Of a DNA stretch of 64,000 nucleotides, positions 1 to 8,965 are shown piece after piece (within the stretch, counting starts at the first letter, position 1; each line of letters opens with the position of its first letter). Source of the DNA: CBDDFV01 sp965227335 (GTDB taxonomy: Bacteria > Planctomycetota > Phycisphaerae > Phycisphaerales > SM1A02); the NCBI GenBank assembly GCA_965227335.1, contig CBDDFV010000012.1:372001-436000 (forward strand), written 5' to 3'. A program made the translations under genes and the position numbers. The notes below the pieces were generated by a model. The model was not told the DNA's origin. It saw nothing but the letters and a program-made list of their open reading frames with translations, and did not search any database.

Positions 1-2
1 TG

Positions 3-884
3 CTGTGGGTGATTCACGGCGTGGGACGCGACCCGGGCGATGCGACCCCCGGCGGCCCCGTCTGGCTGCACACGCACGGCCTGCGTCGGTGCGGCCGGCC
101 CGACCTGGAGATCGTGGGCGTCGACGCGTCGGACATGAACACTGCGGCGGAGTTGCTGAACACCGCGGCGGAACTCATGCTCGAAGACGGCGCGCCGCCG
201 CCCGGCGATACGCTCGACGTCGGCGAGAACCTCACGCTGCACGTGCGTCCGTGGCAGGACGGCGCGGCGGGGACGGCGGCGGGCGAGCCGGGCTCCATCG
301 CGGATCGCGAGGAAGACGACGATCACACCTTCGCCCGAGCCGCGCTGTGCGTCCCCGATCCCGACGGCGCGCACGACTGGACCTGTCCGCACGCAATCAT
401 CGCGCAGCTCCGCGACGGCGAAGCGGCGATCTTCAAGACGCAGCGGTCGACGCACCGCGCCGCCGCGGCGGCCCGCAAGACCTGGTCGGATCTCGCCATG
501 GTCTTCTCAACGTTCTCACGGGAGGCGCTGGCGGGCGACGAGCGCGACGCGGCGTTCCTGATCAAGGCCGCGTTCGTGCCGCAGGGCATCGCGGGCGTGG
601 ATTCGGCGGCGGCGGCCGACGACCCGGAACTCGACGTCACCCGCGAGCACATCTGGCTGGAGATCGACCGCTTCGACGGCGACCGCGCGCACGGCCGGCT
701 GCTGAACCAGCCGTTCCACGACGTCGGGCTGCAGCGTGGCGACACCGCGTGGATCACCCGCGCCCAGGCGTCGGACTGGACGGTCATGTCCCGACGCGAC
801 GGGTTGTTCCGTCCCGATGACATCGATTCGCTCTGGGCGTACGCCGATGCGCACCGCGAACAGGCCCGCACGGAGGGCGACTGA
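3..884 (+). CDS. DUF2314-like protein, 5' end outside window
   Basis: The reading frame is open to the left edge (codons CTG-TGG before the first possible GTG at 9), so the true start probably lies upstream. The visible N-terminus carries the motif WLHTHGLRRCGRPDLEI, a short conserved-looking block that I associate with DUF4026/DUF2314-type proteins of unknown role. The C-terminal third (FLIKAAF, then EHIWLEIDRFDGD, then LRRGDTAWI-like spacing and a final SDWTVMS) has the order of conserved blocks seen in DUF2314 domains. No signal peptide or membrane segment is visible, so it is probably cytoplasmic. The next gene follows after one base, so the two are likely cotranscribed. The function is unknown; the family assignment is by pattern memory only. 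Confidence 0.6.
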   Translation: MWVIHGVGRDPGDATPGGPVWLHTHGLRRCGRPDLEIVGVDASDMNTAAELLNTAAELMLEDGAPPPGDTLDVGENLTLHVRPWQDGAAGTAAGEPGSIADREEDDDHTFARAALCVPDPDGAHDWTCPHAIIAQLRDGEAAIFKTQRSTHRAAAAARKTWSDLAMVFSTFSREALAGDERDAAFLIKAAFVPQGIAGVDSAAAADDPELDVTREHIWLEIDRFDGDRAHGRLLNQPFHDVGLQRGDTAWITRAQASDWTVMSRRDGLFRPDDIDSLWAYADAHREQARTEGD

Positions 885-885
885 C

Positions 886-1314
886 ATGCCGACTGACCCG
901 AGTCCGCCCGCACCCGCCGACGGGGGCCTGGTGGTGATCGCCCGCCGCCCCGATCTCTTCGCGGCGGAACTCCTGGCCGTGCGTCTGCGCGACGCGGACA
1001 TCGAAGCGTTCGTCTTCCAGGCGGAGCGCGGCTGGACGGGCGGCGTCGGGTTCGCGGAGACGCGGGGCGGGGTGCCGGTCTGGGTGCGCGAGGACGACAT
1101 CGAACGTGCGCAGGCGGTGCTGGATGAACCGGTTCCCGATCCGACGGACGAAGCGAACGAAGCCGCGGACCCGATCAACGACGACCTCGGCGGCGACGGC
1201 GAAACGTTCGAACCGTCGCCCCGTCCGCTGGTGGTGACGGCGGGCATGGTGTTCGCCGCGGCGGTGATCGTGCTGGGGTTGATCACCGCGGTGATCGTGG
1301 TGCTGAAGGGCTAG
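886..1314 (+). CDS. DUF2007-type small membrane-anchored protein
   Basis: A 142-residue protein whose ATG lies one base after the stop of the preceding gene. Residues about 13-80 read VVIARRPDLFAAELLAVRLR, then DIEAFVF, then GGVPVWVREDDIERAQAVLDE. This is the layout of the DUF2007 'putative prokaryotic signal transducing protein' fold: a small alpha-beta domain with a D-x-x-x-A-x-x-x-L helix at the end. An acidic linker follows (residues about 85-110) and then one hydrophobic segment near the C-terminus (VVTAGMVFAAAVIVLGLITA), so the domain is tethered to the membrane by its C-terminus. The partner is unknown. Coupling to the DUF2314-like gene suggests a shared, uncharacterised role. Confidence 0.7.
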   Translation: MPTDPSPPAPADGGLVVIARRPDLFAAELLAVRLRDADIEAFVFQAERGWTGGVGFAETRGGVPVWVREDDIERAQAVLDEPVPDPTDEANEAADPINDDLGGDGETFEPSPRPLVVTAGMVFAAAVIVLGLITAVIVVLKG

Positions 1315-1354
1315 CGCGCCCAAGTCCCGGTCTCTGACCGGGGACGAGGTCAGT

Positions 1355-2365
1355 TCACCCGGCGCGCCGCCGCCACCGCCGCGCTCCGGCGACGACGAGC
1401 CACGCGGCGCCGCCGTAGAGTGAGATGTTGACAAGGAGTCCAAGGGGATACACGGCGGTGGGCACGTGATTGCCAAAGACGTAGACGCCGCGCTCGAGCA
1501 GTTTGTCGCTGAATGGCAGCGCGTAGAAGGCGTCCGCCGGCCACCCGTGGGTCTCGGGCGTGGTCATGTCGATTTCGATCGGCTCAAGCTCGGCCGTATC
1601 AAAAGCCGCACGTCCGGCTGGCACACCCGTCCGATTCGGATACACCCGCTGGTTGAGGACGGCAATGGTCTGCGCGAGGATCTCGCGACGCTCGCGTCGC
1701 TCGCGTCGCGTGTCCGCGTTGGCGATGATCACCGTTATCAACACGCCAATCGTCGCGTACGTCACCACGGCGCGGCTGACGCGCTGGAGTCGAGTCGGCG
1801 GCGGGGGCGGCGGCTGGATGGTCGCGCCGCACTCGGTGCAGCGCTCCGACGTGCCGCGCGGGTAGCCGCAGGCGCCGCACGCCCCGCGTGCCGCGCGTCG
1901 TCGAGCGCGGCGGCGTCGAAGGCGTTGGGCGACGGTGAAGGTCGTCAGCTGCGCGACGGGCAGACCGGCGTGACCGCTGACCGTGAACACGAGAGTCGGC
2001 TCGGACCATCCCGCCGACCGGAACGCCGCCCATGCGACGAGACTTGTCACCACCCCGAGTCCAAGCGCGGCGAGGGGCGTCCGCACCACCCAGTCCCGGA
2101 ATCCCTCGGAACCCGCCACAAGCCGGCAGATGATCGGCGCCAGGTTCCCGATGAGACCGCACAGAACAATGAGGAGCGCGGCGATGATGATCGCGTCGGG
2201 GATCGACGACGGGCCGCCCCCTCCGTGGCTCACGAGACCCGGCCGCATCATCTGAATTCGAATGCCGGCGCCGATCGCGACGACCATCCACGTCGCTTGC
2301 ACGCCGGTATTGACCACGATGACGGCGAGCCACGTCCGGAGCGTGCTGGGCGGAGCGGGAGTCAT
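1355..2365 (-). CDS. Zinc-ribbon multi-pass membrane protein, unknown function
   Basis: A 336-residue protein. The N-terminal half has hydrophobic segments at about residues 10-30, 50-75 and 90-115. A cytoplasmic-looking zinc ribbon follows (CGACGYPRGTSERCTECG, near residue 165), then another hydrophobic stretch (VVTYATIGVLITVII), a soluble loop, and a final C-terminal segment (YPLGLLVNISLYGGAAWLVV). The four cysteines in C-x2-C/C-x2-C spacing should bind one zinc. The same ribbon recurs in the divergent neighbour at 2469 and in the gene at 30743, so this looks like a lineage-specific family. It transcribes away from the gene at 2469 with about 100 bp between starts. I do not recognise a characterised function. 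Confidence 0.65.
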   Translation of the reverse strand: MTPAPPSTLRTWLAVIVVNTGVQATWMVVAIGAGIRIQMMRPGLVSHGGGGPSSIPDAIIIAALLIVLCGLIGNLAPIICRLVAGSEGFRDWVVRTPLAALGLGVVTSLVAWAAFRSAGWSEPTLVFTVSGHAGLPVAQLTTFTVAQRLRRRRARRRAARGACGACGYPRGTSERCTECGATIQPPPPPPTRLQRVSRAVVTYATIGVLITVIIANADTRRERRERREILAQTIAVLNQRVYPNRTGVPAGRAAFDTAELEPIEIDMTTPETHGWPADAFYALPFSDKLLERGVYVFGNHVPTAVYPLGLLVNISLYGGAAWLVVAGARRWRRRAG

Positions 2366-2468
2366 ATTCGATTATTGGGGCGCACGTGCTGATGATGTCA
2401 GTTGCGATGCGTGACCTCGGGGTCGTCGTATCGCACGGTCGATCCACCGCCGCGTGGAGGGAGCCGCC

Positions 2469-3089
2469 ATGTCCGTCGCTCGTTCGTCATCCATCGCCCG
2501 TCTGGTGTTGATCTTCGGCGTGCTGACGTTGCTCGGCGCGACGTTGAACGTGCCCTTCGCGATGCAGTTCCTGCGGTCGCCGTCGGGGCCGCCCGTGACG
2601 ATGAGCGTGAGCCGGCAGGGTCCCGCGGCGGCGGCGACGGCGTGGCCGGTGGAGACGCCGCACACGACGCCCTGGCCGGCCCTCGACGCCTACATCCGCT
2701 GGACCGCATTTGCGTATGAGCTCATCGACGCCCGCTCGTACGACGGTCAGACGCCCGTCTGCGCCGTTGAGGTCGAGCGGATCGGCTGGCCGCTGCCGGT
2801 GCTGCAGGACCGTCAATACTGGTGGGACTGGAACGACACGACACTCGTGCTGAAACCCGGCGCCGATCGGGACCCGCCGCTCGAACTGCTCTGGCCGGGG
2901 TTGGTCGCCAATCCCGTCCTCTTCGGCGCGGCGGCCTGGGCGCCGATCGCGCTCGTGTTCTTCCTCGCGCCCGGTATTCGGCGGGCGCGTCGCCGGGCGC
3001 GGGGGCAGTGCGAGCGGTGCGGCTATCCGCAGGGCGAAAGCGAACGGTGTTCGGAATGCGGGGCGGCGACGACGAGATCAGGACGATGA
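2469..3089 (+). CDS. Zinc-ribbon membrane protein, unknown function
   Basis: A 206-residue protein. The ATG at 2469 is chosen over the in-frame GTG at 2454 because a GGAGGGAG Shine-Dalgarno sequence (from 2457) sits 5-6 bases before it. There is an N-terminal membrane segment (residues about 8-30), an extracytoplasmic middle domain with conserved-looking tryptophans, a second membrane segment (VLFGAAAWAPIALVFFLAPG) and a C-terminal ribbon CERCGYPQGESERCSECG. The ribbon matches the one in the divergent gene at 1355 almost residue for residue, which suggests paralogy. The function is unknown. Confidence 0.65.
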   Translation: MSVARSSSIARLVLIFGVLTLLGATLNVPFAMQFLRSPSGPPVTMSVSRQGPAAAATAWPVETPHTTPWPALDAYIRWTAFAYELIDARSYDGQTPVCAVEVERIGWPLPVLQDRQYWWDWNDTTLVLKPGADRDPPLELLWPGLVANPVLFGAAAWAPIALVFFLAPGIRRARRRARGQCERCGYPQGESERCSECGAATTRSGR

Positions 3090-3153
3090 CGGCGCGCGGG
3101 GTCGATGCGACGTCGGTATGACCGGTACACTCTGGCAAAGGCGGGCCCCATCC

Positions 3154-3324
3154 ATGACGACCATCCGCACCATCATCTTCATCGCCGTGACGATTCTCGC
3201 GTGGGTGATGGTCGTGCAGGCGCCGAGTCCGCTGCGGTGGGTGATCGCGGCGGTCGCGACGGTCGCGACGCTGGGACACCTGATCATGCGGGCGCGAACG
3301 GCCGGTGCGGAGGGTGATCGGTGA
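3154..3324 (+). CDS. Small two-segment membrane protein
   Basis: A 56-residue protein with two hydrophobic stretches (TIRTIIFIAVTILAWVMVV and LRWVIAAVATVATLGHLIM) and a charged tail. An upstream in-frame start at 3118 would add 12 residues, but the residues from 3154 onward look like a cleaner membrane-protein N-terminus. Its stop overlaps the GTG start of the mechanosensitive channel by four bases (GTGA), so translation of the two is probably coupled. It may be a small accessory membrane protein of the channel, which is an inference from position only. Confidence 0.5.
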   Translation: MTTIRTIIFIAVTILAWVMVVQAPSPLRWVIAAVATVATLGHLIMRARTAGAEGDR

Positions 3325-4802
3325 GCATCATCGCAGGCGGACGTCGACGGGGCTGGATCATCGCGTTGCTGCTGGCGTGCGCATTGGCGCAGCCGGGGTT
3401 CGCGCAGGACGACGGCGCGCCGCCGCCAGCCGATCCGGACGCCGCGGCGGCGATCGAGGAGGCGGATCCCGGAGCGGTCGGCGAGCAGCTGATTGATGTG
3501 AACGAGGGATTCACGGACGACGCGATCGCGGCGCGACTGCGCGACATTCTCGGGGCGACGGAGCGGTTCCGCGGGCTCGCGATCGAGGTGCGCGACGGCG
3601 TGGTGTTCCTGCGCGGCGTCGCGCGGACGGAGGAGTCGCGCACGCTGGCCGGCGACCTCGCCCGACGCACGGAAGGCGTCGCCGTGGTCTTCAACGACCT
3701 CACCGTCGACCAGGGTCCGCTCTGGTCGCTGGAGCCGGCGCGGCGCGAGGTGCGGGCCCTGGTGCGCAGCGTCGTGCAGTCGCTGCCGCTCTTTGCGATC
3801 GGGGCCGTGGTCCTGCTCATCGCGGTGTTGATCGCGGGCGGCGTCGCGCGAGTCGCCGGGCACGTGATCGGTCGCGCGACGGACAGCGTCCTGCTGCGGG
3901 GCGTGCTGCAGAAGACGGTCTTCGTGGCGGTCATACTCGTCGGCGTGTACGTGTTTCTGCGGATCGCGGGGCTGGAGCGGATCGCGTTGACCGTGATCAG
4001 CGGCACCGGACTGCTGGGCCTGATCGTCGGCTTCGCGTTTCGAGACATCGCGGAGAACTTCCTTGCGAGTCTTCTCCTGAGCGTGCAGCGGCCGTTCCGG
4101 ATCGGCGACGTGATCGAGGTGCAGGGTTCGAAGGGGATCGTGCAGAAGATGACGACGCGGGGGACGCTGCTGATCGACTTCGACGGCAATCACATTCAGC
4201 TCGCGAACGCGACCGTCTACAAGAACACGATCAAGAACTTCACCGCGAACCCGAACATGCGGAGCGAGTTCACGATCGGGATCGGGTACGACGCGGACGT
4301 CACGACCGCGCAGGATGTCGTCCGGGACACGCTGGGCGCCCATCCGGCGGTGCTCAACGAGCCGACGCCGCTCGTGCTCGTGGATCAGCTCGGGGCGGCG
4401 ACGGTGAATCTGCGGGTTTACTTCTGGGTGGACGGCTCGGCGCACAGCGTGGTGAAGGTGAAGTCGTCGACGATGCGGCTCGTCGTGGCCGCGCTGGACC
4501 AGGCGGGGGTGTCGATGCCGGACGAGGCGCGCGAGATCATCTTCCCCGACGGCGTGCCGGTGCGGATGGTGGAGGAGAAGCCGGTCACGCGCGAGTGGAT
4601 CGACGCCGCGCCGACCGACGCCCCGGCCCCCGCTCCCGCCCCGGCCCCGGCCGCGGCGCCCGCCACCGTCACGGAGGCGGAGGATCGGTTCGAGTCGGAG
4701 GTCGTCGATCTCGAGCGTCAGGCGAAGGCGTCGCGTGATCCGGACGGCGGGGCGAACGTGCTCGCGGACGAGGCGGACGCGTCCCCGCCGTCGTCATCCT
4801 GA
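3321..4802 (+). CDS. MscS-family mechanosensitive channel with periplasmic BON domain
   Basis: A 493-residue protein beginning with GTG. Residues 1-29 form a signal peptide (cleavage near AQPGFAQ). Residues about 64-130 fit a BON domain (DDAIAARLRD, then LAIEVRDGVVFLRGVA, then the AVVFNDLTVD end), a module linked to membrane or osmotic stress. Hydrophobic segments lie at about 153-178, 198-216 and 222-240. The MscS core follows: GLIVGFAFRDIAENFLASLL, RPFRIGDVIEVQG, and a soluble beta domain to about residue 420. A proline/alanine-rich tail ends the protein. The family relieves osmotic pressure by opening under membrane tension. The gene is translationally coupled to the small membrane protein at 3154 and overlaps the convergent gene at 4794 by nine bases. 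Confidence 0.88.
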   Translation: MSIIAGGRRRGWIIALLLACALAQPGFAQDDGAPPPADPDAAAAIEEADPGAVGEQLIDVNEGFTDDAIAARLRDILGATERFRGLAIEVRDGVVFLRGVARTEESRTLAGDLARRTEGVAVVFNDLTVDQGPLWSLEPARREVRALVRSVVQSLPLFAIGAVVLLIAVLIAGGVARVAGHVIGRATDSVLLRGVLQKTVFVAVILVGVYVFLRIAGLERIALTVISGTGLLGLIVGFAFRDIAENFLASLLLSVQRPFRIGDVIEVQGSKGIVQKMTTRGTLLIDFDGNHIQLANATVYKNTIKNFTANPNMRSEFTIGIGYDADVTTAQDVVRDTLGAHPAVLNEPTPLVLVDQLGAATVNLRVYFWVDGSAHSVVKVKSSTMRLVVAALDQAGVSMPDEAREIIFPDGVPVRMVEEKPVTREWIDAAPTDAPAPAPAPAPAAAPATVTEAEDRFESEVVDLERQAKASRDPDGGANVLADEADASPPSSS

Positions 4803-6122
4803 GGCGCGAGCGGTCAGCCACCGCGCCGCGGCGGTCACCGACTCGCGGTCGTGTTCGTCTTCGTACCGTCGTTTCGCGGCGCCCACGACTCCCGCCGCGA
4901 AATCCTCCAGCGCGGCGACGTGGTCCGGGTCGTTGGTCCGCGCCCGGGCGATCTCCAGGAGCGCGAGCAGGCGAATGGTGACGCCGACGTGCGGATGTGC
5001 GCAGCGGGCGACGGGATCGAACGCGGTGCGCACGAGCGGACCGAGACGCAGCGCCGGGAGGACGCAGCGCACGGCGTCGTCAGCGTCGACCCGAAGGGGG
5101 GACGGGAACGGATGTTCGACGAGGCGGACCAGTCCCGCCCCCATGCGGTCAAGACATCGGAGCGCGGTGCCGGGATCGTTGATCCCGGGCGACAGCGCCC
5201 GCACCGCCATCTCCATCAACTGCTCGAACGCGAAGGAGAGATCCTGGAGGACGGTGCGATGGGCGTCGAGCACGAACGCGCGGCGGACGATCGACATCAT
5301 TTCCGTCGCGTCGTCGTCCTCGTCCGGGCGACCGTGGATCGCTGCGAGCGTCTGGCCTCGCATGACGAAGGCGCCGGGCGCGATCACGGCCTCGACCACG
5401 ACATCGTGCGTTCTTGCGACGGCGACGATGCGTTCGGTCTCGATGAACCGGACGTAGCCTTCGCGCTCCGCCGCGACGTCAGTCCGGGGCGTGTCGGTCG
5501 ACGGACGCCACGCCTGGGCGTCTCGATCCGCGCAGCGGTTGTCGTCTGATTCGGGGCAGAGCGTGTCGATGGCGTCGGTGAGTTCCCGGCCCACCGAGGC
5601 GATGACGGCGTCGGCGTGGATCGACTGCGCGACATGATCGATGAAGTAGACGAGGGCGCCGAGCCCGATCACCGCGAGGACGATGGCGACCGTCACGGCG
5701 ATACGGGGGACGAAGGTTGCATCGGGCGCGGCGTCGACGCCGGGGAGGACGAGCACGCAGTAGAGGAATACGCCGATGAAGATGCCGAGCGTGGTCTGGT
5801 TGACGCGATCGCGGAGGAACGTGCGGAGCAGGCGGGGGCCGAACTGGGAGGAGGCGAGTTGCAGGGAGACGAGCGTCATGGAGAAGACAACGCCGGTGAT
5901 CGTGATCATGCCCCCCGCGATGGTGGTGAGGACCGCGCGGGCCCCGACGGGTTGTCCGGAGAAGAGCAGCACGGCGTCGGTCGCGACGTCGGCGCCGATC
6001 AGGCGATCGAGCCAGGGCGTGGCGATCGAGAGGATGATCGCGCCGATCGCAAGCAGCGCGGGGATGAACCAGAGGCTGCCCCGCACGCGGTCCCAGAGTT
6101 GGATGAAGACATCGAGGTGCAT
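4794..6122 (-). CDS. DUF2254 family membrane protein
   Basis: A 442-residue protein. The frame stays open further upstream, but that part lies opposite the kinase gene, and the MHLDVFIQLWDRVRGSLWFI start marks the family N-terminus. Four hydrophobic segments occur in the first 190 residues: FIPALLAIGAIILSIATPW, a second around GGMITITGVVFSMTLVSLQL, a third around LGIFIGVFLYCVLVL, and a fourth around VAIVLAVIGLGALVYFI. The motif SSQFGPRLLRTFLRDRVNQ is highly typical of DUF2254. The C-terminal half is soluble and contains SPGINDPGTALRCLDRM, also typical of the family. The role is unknown. Its 3' end overlaps the convergent MscS gene by nine bases. Confidence 0.85.
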   Translation of the reverse strand: MHLDVFIQLWDRVRGSLWFIPALLAIGAIILSIATPWLDRLIGADVATDAVLLFSGQPVGARAVLTTIAGGMITITGVVFSMTLVSLQLASSQFGPRLLRTFLRDRVNQTTLGIFIGVFLYCVLVLPGVDAAPDATFVPRIAVTVAIVLAVIGLGALVYFIDHVAQSIHADAVIASVGRELTDAIDTLCPESDDNRCADRDAQAWRPSTDTPRTDVAAEREGYVRFIETERIVAVARTHDVVVEAVIAPGAFVMRGQTLAAIHGRPDEDDDATEMMSIVRRAFVLDAHRTVLQDLSFAFEQLMEMAVRALSPGINDPGTALRCLDRMGAGLVRLVEHPFPSPLRVDADDAVRCVLPALRLGPLVRTAFDPVARCAHPHVGVTIRLLALLEIARARTNDPDHVAALEDFAAGVVGAAKRRYEDEHDRESVTAAARWLTARASG

Positions 6123-6204
6123 CGCGGCGATGATACCGGGGACGGGGGCGGCGGCGGGTCGGCCGGTCCGATGTGTCTCCCTCCGCGCGTCCGATTCGTG
6201 TGCT

Positions 6205-8961
6205 TCAGTCTGCAGCGTTGGGCCCGAACTGCGCTGCTCGAGCTCGCCAATCAGCCGCTTTCGCCTCATGTCCGCTGTTCTGGTCCACGGCACCCCAACG
6301 TTCGTAGGTATCAGCCAGCGCATTGGCGCACGAACTGAGCCAGAAGCGATCTTCGTCTGTCTCCCAGAGGCCGAACGCCTCAAACAGTGCGTCGCGTGCG
6401 GGGGCGAATCGGCCGAGATCCCGAAGGATCTTTGCGTGCACGTAAAGCGCATATGCCCGGTGGTCGCCGGACAGTTCGGGATTGACCGCCACCCGCTCCA
6501 GCGTTTCGAGAATGTGCTGCTCCGCTTCGGACAGACGTCCCTGTCGTGCGATGGTGTCCGCGAGCTCGACGCGAATCCGCACCGTTCGATGGTCGGAAGG
6601 GGCGAACGTGTCGGCCAAGTCTTGTTCGAGGTCGCGGAGCAGTCGCTCCGACTCGTCGTATGCGTCAAGACGTCGGTGCGACCGAGCGAGCCAAGCGAGC
6701 AGCTCCCGGCGCGCCGAGCCCGCCGTGGGCTGGACGATTCGGAGCCGATCGAGGGTGGGCGCGGCGACTTCGATCACGTCGCGCCACCGTTCCGCCGTGA
6801 AGAGCAGCCCCGCGAGGGCTCGAGCTTCCGCGAGAGCCTTCTCCGCCGATTGACCGTACACCCGCTCGTACGCGTGGAGCGCGGCCTGGCGTGCGGCGAT
6901 CGCCTCATCGATCCGATCATTTCGCATGAGCCAGCCGGCCACATTGCTGTGCGCGTCGATGGTCTGCACGTGATCGGCGCCCTGGTGCTCGAGGCTGAGG
7001 ACGTATGCCCGCTGCATGCCGCTCAGTGCGGCTACCGCATCGCCGGCGCGTCCTTGCCTGTCCGCGAGGTTCATCATCGCGGCGATCCCGTGCATATCTC
7101 CGGACGCAATTCGTTCTTCAAGGTCGCCTGCCAGGACCTTGAACAGAGGGGCGGCGTCGGCCGGGCGCTTCATCGCGTCATACAGGCTGGCGAGGTTGGA
7201 CGTGGTGGTCAGCGTGTCCTTGTGCGACGTGCCGAGGAAGCGGCGTTGGCGGTGCAGCGACTCCAGGTAGTAGCGTTCCGCCTCTTCGAACTGCCCCAGA
7301 ACGCCGTGCATCATGCCGACGGCCGTCCATGAATACAGCGTTTCAACATGCTTCTCGCCGAGCGCCGCCTTGCGCAAGTCCAGTGCGCGACGAGACGTCG
7401 CTAGCGCCTTATCAAGGAGTCCGTGTCGGTAGTAGGCCAAGCTTGCCGCCTGAAATAATCGAGCCTGCGCAACAGGGGAGTCGGCGAAGCGTGTGTTCAA
7501 GATCTCCACGATGGCGTGAAGTTGCTCGATGATGACGCCGCGCGCGGCGCTGGCCGGATCAGACTGGGCGAGCACTTCCTCGAAGCGAGCGTGGTCAGCC
7601 TCGTCCCCGTTGCGGTAGTTCTCGCGGAGGCGCTGGGTGAACGCGTCGGCGAGCTTCCCCGGCGACATCTCGCCGAACATCGAAAGCTGGAATTCGGTCG
7701 CCGTTTCGAGTTGGCTGACCTTGTTGGTCAGTTCGCGACTCCGGGCGGCCTCCTGGAACGCAAACACGGTCGAGACGACGATGCCGGCGATCAGCGCAAC
7801 GACCGCGACGCCGCTCGCGACGGTCATCCCGCGATTGCGACGGGCGAACTTGACGAACTGGTACATCACGGTGGGCGATCGGGCGCTGATGGGCTCGTCT
7901 CGAAGAAACCGGCGGATATCCGCCGCCATCGACGCCGCGGAGTCGTATCGGCGGTGACGCTCCTTCGCCAGCGCCGTGAGCACGATGGTCTCAATGTCGC
8001 CCTGCAGCGCCCGACGATGCGCCGAGGGGCGCCTCGGGTCGACTTCTCGAATGCGTCGGAGCGTTTCGGGCAGCGGCGTTTTATCAGTGGGATGCGGCAA
8101 GACGCCGGTCAGCAATTCGTACAGGACGACGCCGAGCGCATACACATCAGCGCGCGTGTCGACGTCTTCGGAATCGCCCGCGGCTTGCTCGGGGCTCATG
8201 TACCCGACGGTGCCGACGATCTGGCCTTCATCCGTCTGAATCGTGACGGTCCGGAGATCGGCGTCCGTCGCTCGGGCGACGCCGAAATCGAGCACCTTGG
8301 GACGGCCGTTGACGCCGACCATGATGTTCTTTGGCTTCAGATCACGATGGACGACGCCCTTCTGATGGGCGTGGTGGACGGCGTCGCACACCTCCGCGAC
8401 CAGGCGGAGTCGATCGGTGGTCGTCAGATCGTGGGTCGCCGCGTACGTGGCCAGGTCTGCTCCCTCGACCAGCTCCATCGCAAAGTACGGGCGACGTCCC
8501 GTCGATGTCTCCGCCACGCCTGCTTCGTAAATCTTCGCGACGCCGTCGTGCTGAAGGTGGCCGAGGATCTCGGCCTCGAACTCAAAGCGTTTCAGCTGGC
8601 GTTCCGACATCGAGTCAGCGCGAAGCAGTTTGATCGCGACGTCACGGGCGGGGCGATCCTGTCGCGCTCGGTAGACCCTGCCCGCCCCGCCGACCCCGAG
8701 CGGCTCAAGAATCGTGTAGCGGCCGATCTGCCTGGGGGGGGACATGGGCGATTCGGTCGACGCAGGAAATGCGCTGCGGGTCGACACCGACAGATATCGC
8801 TCGACCTTGGCTTCGCCAGCAAGAAGTCTCTCGACCTCTTTTCGAAGAGGCTGATCGTCCCCGCAATGCAACTCGACGAGGCGGTCGCGCTCGGCCGGAT
8901 TGGGCGCCGAACGCACGACCAGGAAGATCTCGCCCGCTCGATGGTGCTGCTCTGAACCCAC
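6205..8961 (-). CDS. Membrane-bound Ser/Thr protein kinase with TPR-like C-terminus
   Basis: A 918-residue protein beginning with GTG at 8961, with GGGGAGG nine bases before it inside the end of the sigma factor gene. The kinase domain spans residues about 80-355. It has the glycine loop GVGGAGRVY, catalytic lysine K111 in VAIK, HRDLKPKNI with D207, DFG with D225, and SPEQ in place of APE. A single membrane segment lies at about 380-402, so the kinase is cytoplasmic and the rest probably extracytoplasmic. The remainder (about 410-918) is helical with TPR-like pairs such as YSWTAVGMMHGVLGQFEEAERYYLESL. All catalytic residues are present. It lies four bases after the ECF sigma gene, so the kinase most likely controls that sigma factor by phosphorylation, as known for kinase-linked ECF groups. 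Confidence 0.88.
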   Translation of the reverse strand: MGSEQHHRAGEIFLVVRSAPNPAERDRLVELHCGDDQPLRKEVERLLAGEAKVERYLSVSTRSAFPASTESPMSPPRQIGRYTILEPLGVGGAGRVYRARQDRPARDVAIKLLRADSMSERQLKRFEFEAEILGHLQHDGVAKIYEAGVAETSTGRRPYFAMELVEGADLATYAATHDLTTTDRLRLVAEVCDAVHHAHQKGVVHRDLKPKNIMVGVNGRPKVLDFGVARATDADLRTVTIQTDEGQIVGTVGYMSPEQAAGDSEDVDTRADVYALGVVLYELLTGVLPHPTDKTPLPETLRRIREVDPRRPSAHRRALQGDIETIVLTALAKERHRRYDSAASMAADIRRFLRDEPISARSPTVMYQFVKFARRNRGMTVASGVAVVALIAGIVVSTVFAFQEAARSRELTNKVSQLETATEFQLSMFGEMSPGKLADAFTQRLRENYRNGDEADHARFEEVLAQSDPASAARGVIIEQLHAIVEILNTRFADSPVAQARLFQAASLAYYRHGLLDKALATSRRALDLRKAALGEKHVETLYSWTAVGMMHGVLGQFEEAERYYLESLHRQRRFLGTSHKDTLTTTSNLASLYDAMKRPADAAPLFKVLAGDLEERIASGDMHGIAAMMNLADRQGRAGDAVAALSGMQRAYVLSLEHQGADHVQTIDAHSNVAGWLMRNDRIDEAIAARQAALHAYERVYGQSAEKALAEARALAGLLFTAERWRDVIEVAAPTLDRLRIVQPTAGSARRELLAWLARSHRRLDAYDESERLLRDLEQDLADTFAPSDHRTVRIRVELADTIARQGRLSEAEQHILETLERVAVNPELSGDHRAYALYVHAKILRDLGRFAPARDALFEAFGLWETDEDRFWLSSCANALADTYERWGAVDQNSGHEAKAADWRARAAQFGPNAAD

Positions 8962-8965
8962 GGCG

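Noticed and set aside
4794..6668. Longer DUF2254 protein with about 180 extra N-terminal residues
   Set aside because: The added part lies opposite the kinase gene's 3' end; the family N-terminus begins at 6122.
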